This document shows positions 15,768 to 23,935 of a stretch of 52,276 nt of DNA, one piece after another (position 1 is the first letter of the stretch; every line of letters begins with the position of its first letter). The stretch is from NCBI GenBank assembly GCA_017551725.1, contig JAFZKY010000038.1, positions 1 through 52,276 of the forward strand, given 5' to 3'. The translations under genes were made by a program, and so were the position numbers. Under the pieces are notes generated by a model. That model was given only the letters and a program-made list of their open reading frames with translations. It made no database searches and was not told the origin of the DNA. The stretch is from Bacteroidales bacterium. Its GTDB lineage: Bacteria > Bacteroidota > Bacteroidia > Bacteroidales > WCHB1-69.

Positions 15768-18587
15768 ATGAAAAAACTGTTGTTTTTCTTTTTTCTGGTT
15801 CTGACCGCCCTCGCACTACCCGCCCAAAATTCCGTCAACATGGGCAGCCAGCCCACCGTAACTGGTTGCGACTACATGATTTACGACGACGGCGGCATTT
15901 CGGGCAACTACAACAACAACGTCAACGAGACGATGACCTTGTACTCAAACAGTCCGAACAACGGCAGCGTGAGGGTGGAAATCCTGGATCTGGACATTGA
16001 TCCGGGCGACACCTTGTACATCTACGACGGCATCAACACCAGCGCTCCCCTGTTGCACAAGATCAACAACGACAACTACAATCCCACCGGCACATTCCGC
16101 TATGCCGCCACGATTCAGAACTCCACTGGGGCCGTCACCTTGCACTTCACGTCCGATGCCTCCGGCGTTGGCACGGGGTTCGTCATCAAGGTGGACTGCA
16201 TGGCCCCCTGCCAGCGCATCAACCTCTATTTTGACACGCTGCTCTCCTCCAAGGTGCCGAAGTTAGACCCCTCCGACGGATATTTGTATCTGGACGTATG
16301 TCCGTACGACACCGTGCGTCTGGTGACATACGGCAGTTATCCGGACAATAATTTCAGCTACCACCAGAGTGATGCGACCTGCACCTTCAACTGGGATTTC
16401 GGCTATTCGACCATCGACAGTCTGGGTGCCAACGCACTGGACTACTATTTTGAGCCGGGGCACGGTTATGATGTGGCCATCAGCGCGGTGGACACGCACC
16501 ATTGCGTATCGCTCACTCCGGTGACCTTCCGTGTGCGCACCTCGCAGAACCCAATCCGTGACGTGGGCAAGCTGCGCCCCATCTGCGTCGGCCAGTCGCT
16601 GGACCTGAGCGTCGGGTACGACAACATCTCCAGCCTCCAGCTGGACTCTATCGGCAGCGAGCAGATCACCTCCTTGAAAGTGGTGGACACGGTCTTCCTG
16701 CCGGACGGAGTTAACTGCCAGCCATACGGCTACTACTACCGTTCCTACGTGAACTTCACCTCTTTCGCACCCAATGCCACTATCACCAGTGCTGACGACA
16801 TCCTGTTCGTGCGCATCCTCATGGAACATTCCGCCATTGAGGACATCCGCATCAAGCTGACTTGTCCGAACAACAGCTCGTGCAAGATACAACCCGACTA
16901 TCAGAACGACGGCTGGGGCGGCATCTCCCACTACTTCCGCACAAACCTTGGAGTGGCCAACCGTTTGCAAGACGTTGCCAGTTGCAACACCTCCCAAAAC
17001 CCGATGGGCATTGCCTGGAACTATATCTGGTCGAACAACACGACATTGGGTTACCAATATGCACCTGGCACATACGGATACTGCTATGAACCTGTAAACG
17101 TACACTATACTTACAACCCCTATTGGGATGATGGGACCCAATCGTACAAGATTGACTCCTCCAATGTGGCCACCATGTCGCAAATTTACCATCCCAAGGA
17201 GAGTTTTGCCAACATGATTGGCTGCCCGCTGAACGGCAACTGGTGCATTGAAGTGCAGGACCTCTGGTCGAACGACAACGGCTACATCCACGAATGGGAG
17301 ATGGCCCTTGACCCGCACCTGCTGCCGCAGAACTGGTCCTACACCGTGCTGGTGGACACCACATACCTGACGGGGCCCAACACCAACGGAATGGTCATTT
17401 CACCGGAAACTGATGGAGTACACCAATACACCGTCAATGTGGTGGACGAATACGGCTGCATTTACGACACCATCACTACCCTCACCGTGGTACCAACACC
17501 CATGCCCGACCTCGGTCCCGACACCAGCATCTGCGAAGGAGAAATGCTGACTCTTTCGGCTCATTACGACAAGCCGAACACCACCTACCATTGGAACACC
17601 GGTGCCAACACAGAGACCATCCAGGCCATTACACAAGGGCAATATTATGTCCATATTACAACCCTGAACGACACGGCCAACGTTGCCTGCCAGGGCAGTG
17701 ACACTATCAACCTCAAGATCAACCCTGTTCCAGAGGCCAACTTCACGGTTTCCGACTCGGCAGGCTGCGCCCCATTGGGCATCCACCTCAACAACGTCAC
17801 CCAAACTGAAGGCATCGACTGCCTTTACGAATGGATGGTATTATATTCGGACGGACATCTGGCGTATTCCTCCTCACTGGCGGAACCCGCCTTCAATCTG
17901 GAAGATCCGGACATCTACTCCATCCTGCTGAGGACATCCACGCCCGAAGGCTGTCGCGACTCGCTTTACAAATGGGGCTACGTCCACGTCTTTTCCCAAC
18001 CCATTGCCGAATTTGAGGCCAACCCATGGGAATCCCTCTTCGGGGAATCGCAGGGCACCGTCCTCTTCCACAACTATGCGGACTCCACCACGCTGGGGCT
18101 GGACAACACCTCATGGACATGGGATTTCGGCGACGGACAGACCGACACGGAGAACTTCTCTCCCACGCACACGTATGGCTCCTGGGGCGACTACAACGTG
18201 ACGCTCTCCATCACCAACGAGCACGGGTGTTCCAGCGAGATTGCCCACACGGTTGTCATCGAGGATGACCTCATCTTCCCGAACGTCATCACCCCGAACG
18301 GGGACAACATCAACGATGTGTTCGCCATCCAGAACCTCAACACCGACATCAACCCCGAGGACCCTGACGGCTTCCGCACCAACGAGCTGTACATCCACGA
18401 CCGATGGGGCAAGATGGTGTATCACGTGAAGAACTACGACACGTTTGCCAAAGATGGTGTCATCTCCAAGGGCAACAATTGTTTCGATGCCAGCGGACTC
18501 TCCGACGGCGTTTATTATTATTCTTTCTACTACAAAGGGAAAGTAAAAATTGTGGACTACCATGGTTCGCTGACTGTCATCCGCTAA
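15768..18587 (+). CDS. Large secreted T9SS type B cargo protein with CUB-like, P-domain-like and PKD domains
   Basis: 939 residues from the ATG at 15768, which starts a clean signal peptide (MKKLLFFFFLVL..., cut near LPAQ); an ATG seven codons earlier is also possible. Order: CUB-like domain (about 25-150, LYIYDG, paired Cys), PKD-like region (about 200-260), a proprotein-convertase P-domain-like segment (about 325-520, ending GNWCIEVQDLWSND and GYIHEWEMAL), repeated Ig/PKD modules (SWTWDFGDGQTDTENFSPTHTYG near 780) and a C-terminal CHU_C/type B sorting domain (about 835-939, FPNVITPNGDNINDVF). Such proteins cross the outer membrane through the type IX system and attach to the surface. No T9SS component gene is nearby. 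The function is probably adhesion or surface structure, by inference. Confidence 0.85.
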   Translation: MKKLLFFFFLVLTALALPAQNSVNMGSQPTVTGCDYMIYDDGGISGNYNNNVNETMTLYSNSPNNGSVRVEILDLDIDPGDTLYIYDGINTSAPLLHKINNDNYNPTGTFRYAATIQNSTGAVTLHFTSDASGVGTGFVIKVDCMAPCQRINLYFDTLLSSKVPKLDPSDGYLYLDVCPYDTVRLVTYGSYPDNNFSYHQSDATCTFNWDFGYSTIDSLGANALDYYFEPGHGYDVAISAVDTHHCVSLTPVTFRVRTSQNPIRDVGKLRPICVGQSLDLSVGYDNISSLQLDSIGSEQITSLKVVDTVFLPDGVNCQPYGYYYRSYVNFTSFAPNATITSADDILFVRILMEHSAIEDIRIKLTCPNNSSCKIQPDYQNDGWGGISHYFRTNLGVANRLQDVASCNTSQNPMGIAWNYIWSNNTTLGYQYAPGTYGYCYEPVNVHYTYNPYWDDGTQSYKIDSSNVATMSQIYHPKESFANMIGCPLNGNWCIEVQDLWSNDNGYIHEWEMALDPHLLPQNWSYTVLVDTTYLTGPNTNGMVISPETDGVHQYTVNVVDEYGCIYDTITTLTVVPTPMPDLGPDTSICEGEMLTLSAHYDKPNTTYHWNTGANTETIQAITQGQYYVHITTLNDTANVACQGSDTINLKINPVPEANFTVSDSAGCAPLGIHLNNVTQTEGIDCLYEWMVLYSDGHLAYSSSLAEPAFNLEDPDIYSILLRTSTPEGCRDSLYKWGYVHVFSQPIAEFEANPWESLFGESQGTVLFHNYADSTTLGLDNTSWTWDFGDGQTDTENFSPTHTYGSWGDYNVTLSITNEHGCSSEIAHTVVIEDDLIFPNVITPNGDNINDVFAIQNLNTDINPEDPDGFRTNELYIHDRWGKMVYHVKNYDTFAKDGVISKGNNCFDASGLSDGVYYYSFYYKGKVKIVDYHGSLTVIR

Positions 18588-18620
18588 TTTCCGCATCGCC
18601 TAATCTATTGATTCTCCATT

Positions 18621-19127
18621 ATGATCGATAAAATCACCGCTCTCATCAAACGATTCACCGATGCCCAGTTCGTCCGATTTGTGCTTGTTGCCGGCTTGAA
18701 CACCGCCTTCGGATGGTGCATCTTCGCCCTGCTGCGTTTTCTCTTCGGCCTGATTCCCAACATTGACGCGCTGCTCTTCGCCACCCTGCTGGGCACCATC
18801 ATCAGCGTGCTATTCAACTTCAAGACCTACGGACATCTGGTGTTCCGCAACAAAGACCGCCGACTGCTGTTCAAATTCGTGATGGTATATGCCATCACCT
18901 ACTTCGTCAACTATTTCAGCATCCACTTCCTGGAGAGCCTCTGGGGCATCAACAACTACTGGGGAGCGCTGATCATGGCCATACCAGTCGGTCTTCTTAA
19001 CTACCTGCTCAACAAGATATTCGTCTTCTCGAACCGCACCCTAAAATGGCACTGGATTGTCATGATTTCGGTGCTGGCTCTGGAAATATTGTTTTTCATA
19101 CTCATCAAGACACATCCCATATCATGA
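18621..19127 (+). CDS. GtrA-like membrane protein
   Basis: 168 residues with four predicted transmembrane segments. FVRFVLVAGLNTAFGWCIF near 19-36 and FNFKTYGHLVFRN near 73-86 are the GtrA/DPMS-flippase family landmarks. Members are proposed to flip or hold polyprenyl-linked sugars for surface polysaccharide modification. No glycosyltransferase is adjacent. The stop overlaps the start of the P-loop gene by 4 bases. Confidence 0.88.
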   Translation: MIDKITALIKRFTDAQFVRFVLVAGLNTAFGWCIFALLRFLFGLIPNIDALLFATLLGTIISVLFNFKTYGHLVFRNKDRRLLFKFVMVYAITYFVNYFSIHFLESLWGINNYWGALIMAIPVGLLNYLLNKIFVFSNRTLKWHWIVMISVLALEILFFILIKTHPIS

Positions 19128-19678
19128 ACATCATCGGCATCACCGGAACGTTGGGCGCCGGCAAGGGCACCATCGTCGATTATCTGATCCAGCATTACGG
19201 ATACCGTCATTATTCCGTGCGCGGCTACCTTATTGAAGAGGCGGAACGGCGGGGCCTGCCGCTCAACCGCGACACTTTCGTGGTGGTAGCCAACGACCTG
19301 CGCGCCACGCACAGTCCATCCTTCATCACCGATGAGTTGTACAAGCAAGCGGCGGCGGCGGGCGAGAACGCCATCATCGAGAGCGTGCGCACGCCCGGCG
19401 AGGTGGAGTCCCTGCGCAAGAACCCGAACTTCGTGCTCTTCGCAGTAGATGCCGACCCCAAGATCCGCTACGAGCGCATCGTGCTGCGCGCCTCCGAGAC
19501 CGACCACGTCTCCTTCGAGACCTTCGTGGCCAACGAGCAGCGGGAGATGTCGTCTGACGACCCCAACCACCAGAATGTGGGACGCTGTATGCAGATGGCC
19601 GATTTCGTCTTCCACAACGACGGCGACTTCGAGCTCCTGTACCGCCAAATCGAACAGGCCATCACGCAACTGTCGTAA
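19124..19678 (+). CDS. P-loop nucleotide kinase-like protein (dephospho-CoA-kinase/UPF0200-like)
   Basis: 184 residues from the ATG at 19124, which overlaps the gtrA stop (ATGA); upstream in-frame codons belong to gtrA. Walker A GTLGAGKGT is at 7-15. The remainder (YSVRGYLIEEAERRGLPLNRDTF, then IIESVRTPGEVESLRK) resembles archaeal UPF0200 and dephospho-CoA-kinase-like proteins, with a lid segment rich in Arg. CoaE itself is usually different in the LID and CoA-binding parts, so I do not name it coaE. The substrate is unknown. Confidence 0.7.
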   Translation: MNIIGITGTLGAGKGTIVDYLIQHYGYRHYSVRGYLIEEAERRGLPLNRDTFVVVANDLRATHSPSFITDELYKQAAAAGENAIIESVRTPGEVESLRKNPNFVLFAVDADPKIRYERIVLRASETDHVSFETFVANEQREMSSDDPNHQNVGRCMQMADFVFHNDGDFELLYRQIEQAITQLS

Positions 19679-19758
19679 GCGAAGCAACCGCCTTTTTTAT
19701 TCCGCTTCTTCTGTTTATATTTTTTTTAAAATTGGATAAAAGCAACATCCAATCTTTA

Positions 19759-19766
19759 TATTTTTG
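19759..19766 (+). promoter_or_regulatory. -7 box for the OmpA-like lipoprotein gene
   Basis: TATTTTTG, 19 bases before the chosen start. It supports the ATG at 19786 over the longer reading from 19732, which would begin upstream of the promoter. Confidence 0.5.
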
Positions 19767-19785
19767 CCTGCCAATTACTATTACA

Positions 19786-20766
19786 ATGAAAAAGACCGTA
19801 TTATTTTTATTTTGTGCCTGCTTCCTGCTCACCGGATGCGTGACCAAGCAGAAATACAATGAATTGCAAAGCCAATACAAGAAATGCCAGGAGGAGCTGA
19901 CCTACGCTAACTCCGAAAATCTGGACTATGCCAACGCCAAAAAGCAGCTCACCGCCCAATTGGAAAGCCTGACCGCGGAAGCCGACCAGCTGAAGAAAGA
20001 CACCCTGTCGCTGGCCCGCAAACTGCGCCAGTCGGAGCGCGACCTTGCCAAGGCCACCAAGGACTATGACGACCTGCTCAAGGATTTCGGCGAGCTCAAC
20101 GTCAGCAACCAGAACAAGATGAATGACTTGCTGAAGAACATCGACAAAATCAAAGACGAGCTCAACGCGAAAGAGAAACTGCTGAACGCCCAGCAAGATT
20201 CCCTCATCGCCGCCAAGGCTGCCCTGGAAGCCAGAGAGGCCCGCATCCAGGAGATGCAGACCATCCTGAACCAGAAGGATGCCGAGGTAAAGGCGCTGAA
20301 AGACAAGGTGAGCGCAGCCCTGAAGGGCTTCGAGGGCAGCGGCCTCAACGTGTATGAGAAAGACGGAAAAGTATATGTTTCCATGGACGACAAACTTCTG
20401 TTCGCCTCCGGCAGCTGGACCATCAACGAGCAGGGCTTGAACGCCATCCGCAACCTGGCCAGCGTTCTGGAAAACGAGAAGGAGATTGCCGTGCTGATCG
20501 AGGGCCACACCGACAACGTGCCGTACCGAGGCAACGGACAGGTGAAGGACAACTGGGATCTGAGCGTCATGCGCGCCACCTCCGTGGTGAGAGCTCTGCT
20601 GAAGAGCGGCAACATCGAGCCAGTGCGTCTCTCTGCCTCCGGCCGCAGCGAATACCTCCCCATCGACACTGCCGACAACGCCGAGGCACGCGCCAAGAAC
20701 CGCCGCACGGAAATCATCCTCACCCCCAACTTGGACCAGCTGTTCCAATTGATCCAGAACAACTAA
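19786..20766 (+). CDS. OmpA-family peptidoglycan-binding lipoprotein with coiled coil
   Basis: 326 residues from the ATG at 19786. The lipobox LLTGC places the acylated Cys at about 17. Residues about 25-190 form a long heptad-rich coiled coil full of Lys, Glu and Leu, and the C-terminal OmpA domain (about 205-320) carries IEGHTDNVPYRG, NWDLSVMRATSVVRALL and NRRTEIIL, which bind diaminopimelate in peptidoglycan. It should tether the outer membrane to the wall, with the coiled coil acting as a spacer. The mutY start follows one base after the stop. Confidence 0.92.
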   Translation: MKKTVLFLFCACFLLTGCVTKQKYNELQSQYKKCQEELTYANSENLDYANAKKQLTAQLESLTAEADQLKKDTLSLARKLRQSERDLAKATKDYDDLLKDFGELNVSNQNKMNDLLKNIDKIKDELNAKEKLLNAQQDSLIAAKAALEAREARIQEMQTILNQKDAEVKALKDKVSAALKGFEGSGLNVYEKDGKVYVSMDDKLLFASGSWTINEQGLNAIRNLASVLENEKEIAVLIEGHTDNVPYRGNGQVKDNWDLSVMRATSVVRALLKSGNIEPVRLSASGRSEYLPIDTADNAEARAKNRRTEIILTPNLDQLFQLIQNN

Positions 20767-20767
20767 C

Positions 20768-21760
20768 ATGCAATTCACGGAAACGCTGCTGGCGTGGTAC
20801 GACGAGCACAAGCGCACCCTGCCCTGGCGTGATGAGCACGACCCCTACAAGATCTGGGTCTCCGAAATCATCCTGCAACAGACACGTGTCCAGCAGGGAT
20901 GGGACTACTATCTGCGCTTTATAGAGGCCTTCCCCACCCCGCAAGCCCTGGCCGAAGCATCTGAAGAGCAAGTCCTTCTGCTATGGCAAGGCCTAGGCTA
21001 CTACTCGCGCGCCCGCCACATCCACGCCGCCGCAAAGCAGATCATGCGCGACCACAACGGCATTTTCCCGAACCAATACGAAGACATCCGCAAGCTGAAA
21101 GGCATCGGCGACTACACGGCGGCGGCCATTGCCTCCATCTCCTTCGGACTGCCCTACCCCGCCGTGGATGGCAACGTACTGCGCATCATGAGCCGCATCT
21201 TCGGCATCACGGACGACATCGCGCTGCCCGTCACCCGGAAAGCCGTCACCGACCTCTGCCTCCAGCATATCGACCGCCAACAACCCGGCATCTTCAACCA
21301 GGCCTGCATGGACTTCGGTTCCATCCAGTGCGTGCCGAAGAACCCGCCATGCGAAACATGCCCGTTTCAAGATGAGTGTTACGCACATAGGCACCAGCTT
21401 GTAAACATCCTGCCAGTCAAAAGCAAGGCCAAGGCGAAGCGGGACCGTTTTCTTCATTTCTTCCTATATATATATAATGGTAAAACCATCTTGGAGAAAA
21501 GGACCGGGCGCGACATCTGGCACAATCTGTACCAATTCCCCTCGGAGGAGAGCCTGACCGATGAAGATTTAGCGGAAGGCAAAGTGACGGAGATGAGCGA
21601 AGTGCTGAGCCATCAGATCATACATGCCCGTTTCTACCTCCGGCAGGGGCAATCGCTTCCCGCGCTGAAAGAGAATCAGATAGAAGTGCATATAGATGGG
21701 ATTCGGCAATATCCGATGCCCAAGATCATGCTGCAATTTTTAACCCAAATAGAATACTGA
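20768..21760 (+). CDS. mutY: A/G-specific adenine DNA glycosylase
   Basis: 330 residues. TLPWRDEHDPYKIWVSEIILQQT near the N-terminus, helix-hairpin-helix LKGIGDYTAAAI near 113-124, catalytic Asp in VDGNVLRIMSR near 137, and a C-x6-C-x2-C-x5-C iron-sulfur motif near 197-213 are all present. A NUDIX-like C-terminal domain follows. The enzyme removes A mispaired with 8-oxoguanine. It is one base after the OmpA-like gene and nine bases before tadA. Confidence 0.96.
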   Translation: MQFTETLLAWYDEHKRTLPWRDEHDPYKIWVSEIILQQTRVQQGWDYYLRFIEAFPTPQALAEASEEQVLLLWQGLGYYSRARHIHAAAKQIMRDHNGIFPNQYEDIRKLKGIGDYTAAAIASISFGLPYPAVDGNVLRIMSRIFGITDDIALPVTRKAVTDLCLQHIDRQQPGIFNQACMDFGSIQCVPKNPPCETCPFQDECYAHRHQLVNILPVKSKAKAKRDRFLHFFLYIYNGKTILEKRTGRDIWHNLYQFPSEESLTDEDLAEGKVTEMSEVLSHQIIHARFYLRQGQSLPALKENQIEVHIDGIRQYPMPKIMLQFLTQIEY

Positions 21761-21769
21761 TCCATCGTT

Positions 21770-22210
21770 ATGGAAGAGCGACAAGACGAATATTACATGC
21801 GGATGGCGTTGAACGAGGCCATGAACGCCTACGAAGCCGGTGAGGTGCCGGTAGGGGCCGTCATCGTGCTGGAGGACAAGATCATTGCCCGCGGGCACAA
21901 CCTCACCGAGACGCTGCGCGACGTGACCGCGCACGCGGAAATCATGGCCATCACGGCGGGCGAGAACGGCCTCGGGGCCAAGTATCTGCGCAACTGCACC
22001 CTTTACGTCACGCTGGAGCCGTGCGTCATGTGCGCGGGAGCCATCCTGCACGCACAGATACAACGGCTGGTATATGGCGCCTCCGACCCCAAAAGGGGTT
22101 ACACGATCTACAATGCCGACTATCTTTCCAAATTGGTAAAAATCCGCACCGGCGTGCTGGAGGAAGAGTGCTCTGTTTTGCTGAAAAACTTCTTCAAAGA
22201 GAGGAGATAA
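21770..22210 (+). CDS. tadA: tRNA-specific adenosine deaminase
   Basis: 146 residues. The zinc deaminase motifs HAEIMAI (near 55) and PCVMCAGA (near 85) are intact, as is RLVYGASDPKRG. TadA converts A34 to inosine in tRNA-Arg(ACG), and that tRNA gene lies immediately downstream on the opposite strand, so the enzyme and its substrate are neighbours. Confidence 0.95.
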   Translation: MEERQDEYYMRMALNEAMNAYEAGEVPVGAVIVLEDKIIARGHNLTETLRDVTAHAEIMAITAGENGLGAKYLRNCTLYVTLEPCVMCAGAILHAQIQRLVYGASDPKRGYTIYNADYLSKLVKIRTGVLEEECSVLLKNFFKERR

Positions 22211-22215
22211 AAGAA

Positions 22216-22250
22216 AAAATCATCTGCCATTGATGCTGACAGATGATTTT
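22216..22250. terminator. Shared bidirectional hairpin between tadA and tRNA-Arg
   Basis: AAAATCATCTG (22216-22226) and CAGATGATTTT (22240-22250) are a perfect 11-base inverted repeat with a 13-base loop. Read on the minus strand it is followed by a longer T run, so it terminates tRNA-Arg; on the plus strand it closes tadA. Confidence 0.75.
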
Positions 22251-22258
22251 CCATTTCG

Positions 22259-22332
22259 TGACCCCTGCAGGATTCAAACCTGCAACCTTTTGATCCGTAG
22301 TCAAATACTCTATTCAGTTGAGCTAAGGGGCC
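22259..22332 (-). tRNA. tRNA-Arg (anticodon ACG)
   Basis: 74 bases. The acceptor stem GGCCCCT/AGGGGTC pairs with one G-U, the discriminator is A, and the T-arm GCAGG-TTTGAAT-CCTGC is perfect. Anticodon stem TTTGA/TCAAA encloses CTACGGA, giving ACG, the substrate of TadA. CCA is not encoded. The minus-strand -7 box TACTTTTG is at 22352-22359. Confidence 0.93.
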
Positions 22333-22351
22333 GTTGCTGTTTTTGAGCGCG

Positions 22352-22359
22352 CAAAAGTA
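22352..22359 (-). promoter_or_regulatory. -7 box for tRNA-Arg
   Basis: CAAAAGTA on the plus strand reads TACTTTTG on the minus strand, about 20 bases upstream of the tRNA 5' end. Confidence 0.5.
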
Positions 22360-22435
22360 CAATTTTTTTTATACACTCGGCAGCAAAAAAATAAAAAAAA
22401 AAATCACCCCCTTTCCAACGCAATCAAAAAAAGTG

Positions 22436-22443
22436 TATTTTTG
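22436..22443 (+). promoter_or_regulatory. -7 box for tRNA-Gln
   Basis: TATTTTTG, 23 bases before the tRNA 5' end. No other promoter is visible before nusA, so it may also feed the nusA-infB run by readthrough. Confidence 0.5.
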
Positions 22444-22466
22444 CAGCCTCAATTGATGAAAGGCAT

Positions 22467-22537
22467 TGAGCTATGGTGTAACGGTAGCACTACGGTTTTT
22501 GGTACCGTCTGTGTAGGTTCGAATCCTGCTAGCTCAA
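22467..22537 (+). tRNA. tRNA-Gln (anticodon TTG)
   Basis: 71 bases. Acceptor stem TGAGCTA/TAGCTCA is perfect, the discriminator is A, anticodon stem ACGGT/ACCGT encloses TTTTGGT (anticodon TTG), and the T-arm is GTAGG-TTCGAAT-CCTGC. CCA is not encoded. Confidence 0.93.
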
Positions 22538-22546
22538 CACGATGGA

Positions 22547-22575
22547 ACTCTCACCCGCATGGTGGGAGTTTTTTT
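22547..22575 (+). terminator. Intrinsic terminator after tRNA-Gln
   Basis: ACTCTCACC/GGTGGGAGT hairpin (nine pairs, one G-U) with a 5-base loop, followed by six T. It lies 55 bases before nusA and may attenuate readthrough into that gene. Confidence 0.8.
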
Positions 22576-22630
22576 ATACAAAAAGAGAATTATCAGACAA
22601 TTGGAAATATAACAAACAAAAAGAATAACA

Positions 22631-23878
22631 ATGGAAGAACATGTAAATCTTATCGACACATTTGCGGAATTCAAGGAATCCAAAAGTATCGATCGTGAAA
22701 CGCTGATGCACATCCTGGAAGATGTCTTCCGCGCCGCCCTCGTCAAGAAATACGGTCCGGACGCACAATTCTCCATCATCGTCAATGTGGACCGCGGCGA
22801 CTTGGAGATCCAGCACTCGCTGGAGATTGTGGAAGACGGTGAGGTGGAAGATCCCGCCAACCAGATCGCCCTGTCGGACGCCATCAAGATCGAGCCCGAC
22901 TTCGAGATTGGCGAAGAGGTGGTCGAGAACATCAAGCTGACGGATTTCGCCCGCCGCGAGATTTTGGCCCTGCGCCAGAATCTGAGCACCAAAATCTCCG
23001 AATACGAGAAAGATGTCATCTACAAGAAGTATGAGAACAAGGTCGGGGAAATCATCAGCGGAGAAGTCAACCAGGTGTGGCGCAAGGAGATCTTGGTATA
23101 TGACGAGGACCATGTGGAACTTATCCTCCCGAAATCCGAGCAGATCCCGTCCGACAAGTACAAGAAGGGCGACACGCTGACGGCGGTGGTCTCCCGTGTG
23201 GAAATCCAGTCCTCCACGCCGCGCATCATCATATCCCGTACCTCACCGCTCTTCCTCGAGCGCCTGATGGAGTCCGAGATCCCGGAAATTTACGACGGGC
23301 TTATCACCATCCGCAACGTGGTGCGCGCCCCGGGCGAGCGTGCCAAAGTGCTGGTGGAATCCTTCGACGACCGCATCGACCCCGTGGGTGCCTGCGTGGG
23401 CATGAAGGGAAGCCGCATCCACAGCATCGTGCGCGAACTCCGCAACGAGAACATCGACATCATCAACTACACAGCCAACAACGAGCTGCTCATCGCCCGC
23501 GCCCTGAGCCCGGCCAAGATCTCCTCCATCGAACTGGATGAGGAGAACAAGACCGCCAACGTCTATATGAAATCCGAAGAGGTCTCCTTAGCCATCGGCA
23601 AGGGCGGATATAACATCAAACTAGCTTCCAAACTTTCCGGCTATGAGATTGATGTGTTCCGCGATGACATCGACCAGGAGGAAGACGTGCCGTTAACCGA
23701 ATTCGCCGACGTGTTCGACCAGTGGGTCATCGACGCTTTCATCAACATCGGCTGCGACACGGCCAAGAGCGTGCTCGCCCTCGACCGCGACGAGCTCATC
23801 AAGCGCACGGACCTTGAAGAGGAGACCGTGGACGCCATGATCGAAGCCGTGAAAGACGAGCTGGACATCACCGAATAA
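22631..23878 (+). CDS. nusA: Transcription termination/antitermination protein NusA
   Basis: 415 residues, the short form without C-terminal repeats. The N-terminal RNA-polymerase-binding domain (about 1-125) is followed by S1 (about 133-200, GEIISGEVNQV), then KH1 and KH2 with DPVGACVGMKGSRIHSIVREL near 255 and AIGKGGYNIKLAS near 325. It sits 57 bases before infB, the classic nusA-infB order, although the usual rimP gene upstream is absent and the position is taken by tRNA-Gln. Confidence 0.97.
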   Translation: MEEHVNLIDTFAEFKESKSIDRETLMHILEDVFRAALVKKYGPDAQFSIIVNVDRGDLEIQHSLEIVEDGEVEDPANQIALSDAIKIEPDFEIGEEVVENIKLTDFARREILALRQNLSTKISEYEKDVIYKKYENKVGEIISGEVNQVWRKEILVYDEDHVELILPKSEQIPSDKYKKGDTLTAVVSRVEIQSSTPRIIISRTSPLFLERLMESEIPEIYDGLITIRNVVRAPGERAKVLVESFDDRIDPVGACVGMKGSRIHSIVRELRNENIDIINYTANNELLIARALSPAKISSIELDEENKTANVYMKSEEVSLAIGKGGYNIKLASKLSGYEIDVFRDDIDQEEDVPLTEFADVFDQWVIDAFINIGCDTAKSVLALDRDELIKRTDLEEETVDAMIEAVKDELDITE

Positions 23879-23935
23879 CAAAACGATATTTCAACAACAA
23901 CCATTTTCGCAAATCGTAAGTTTTAACATAACTAT

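Noticed and set aside
22259-22537. Integration site at the tRNA genes
   Set aside because: No integrase and no direct repeat of either tRNA 3' end was seen nearby.
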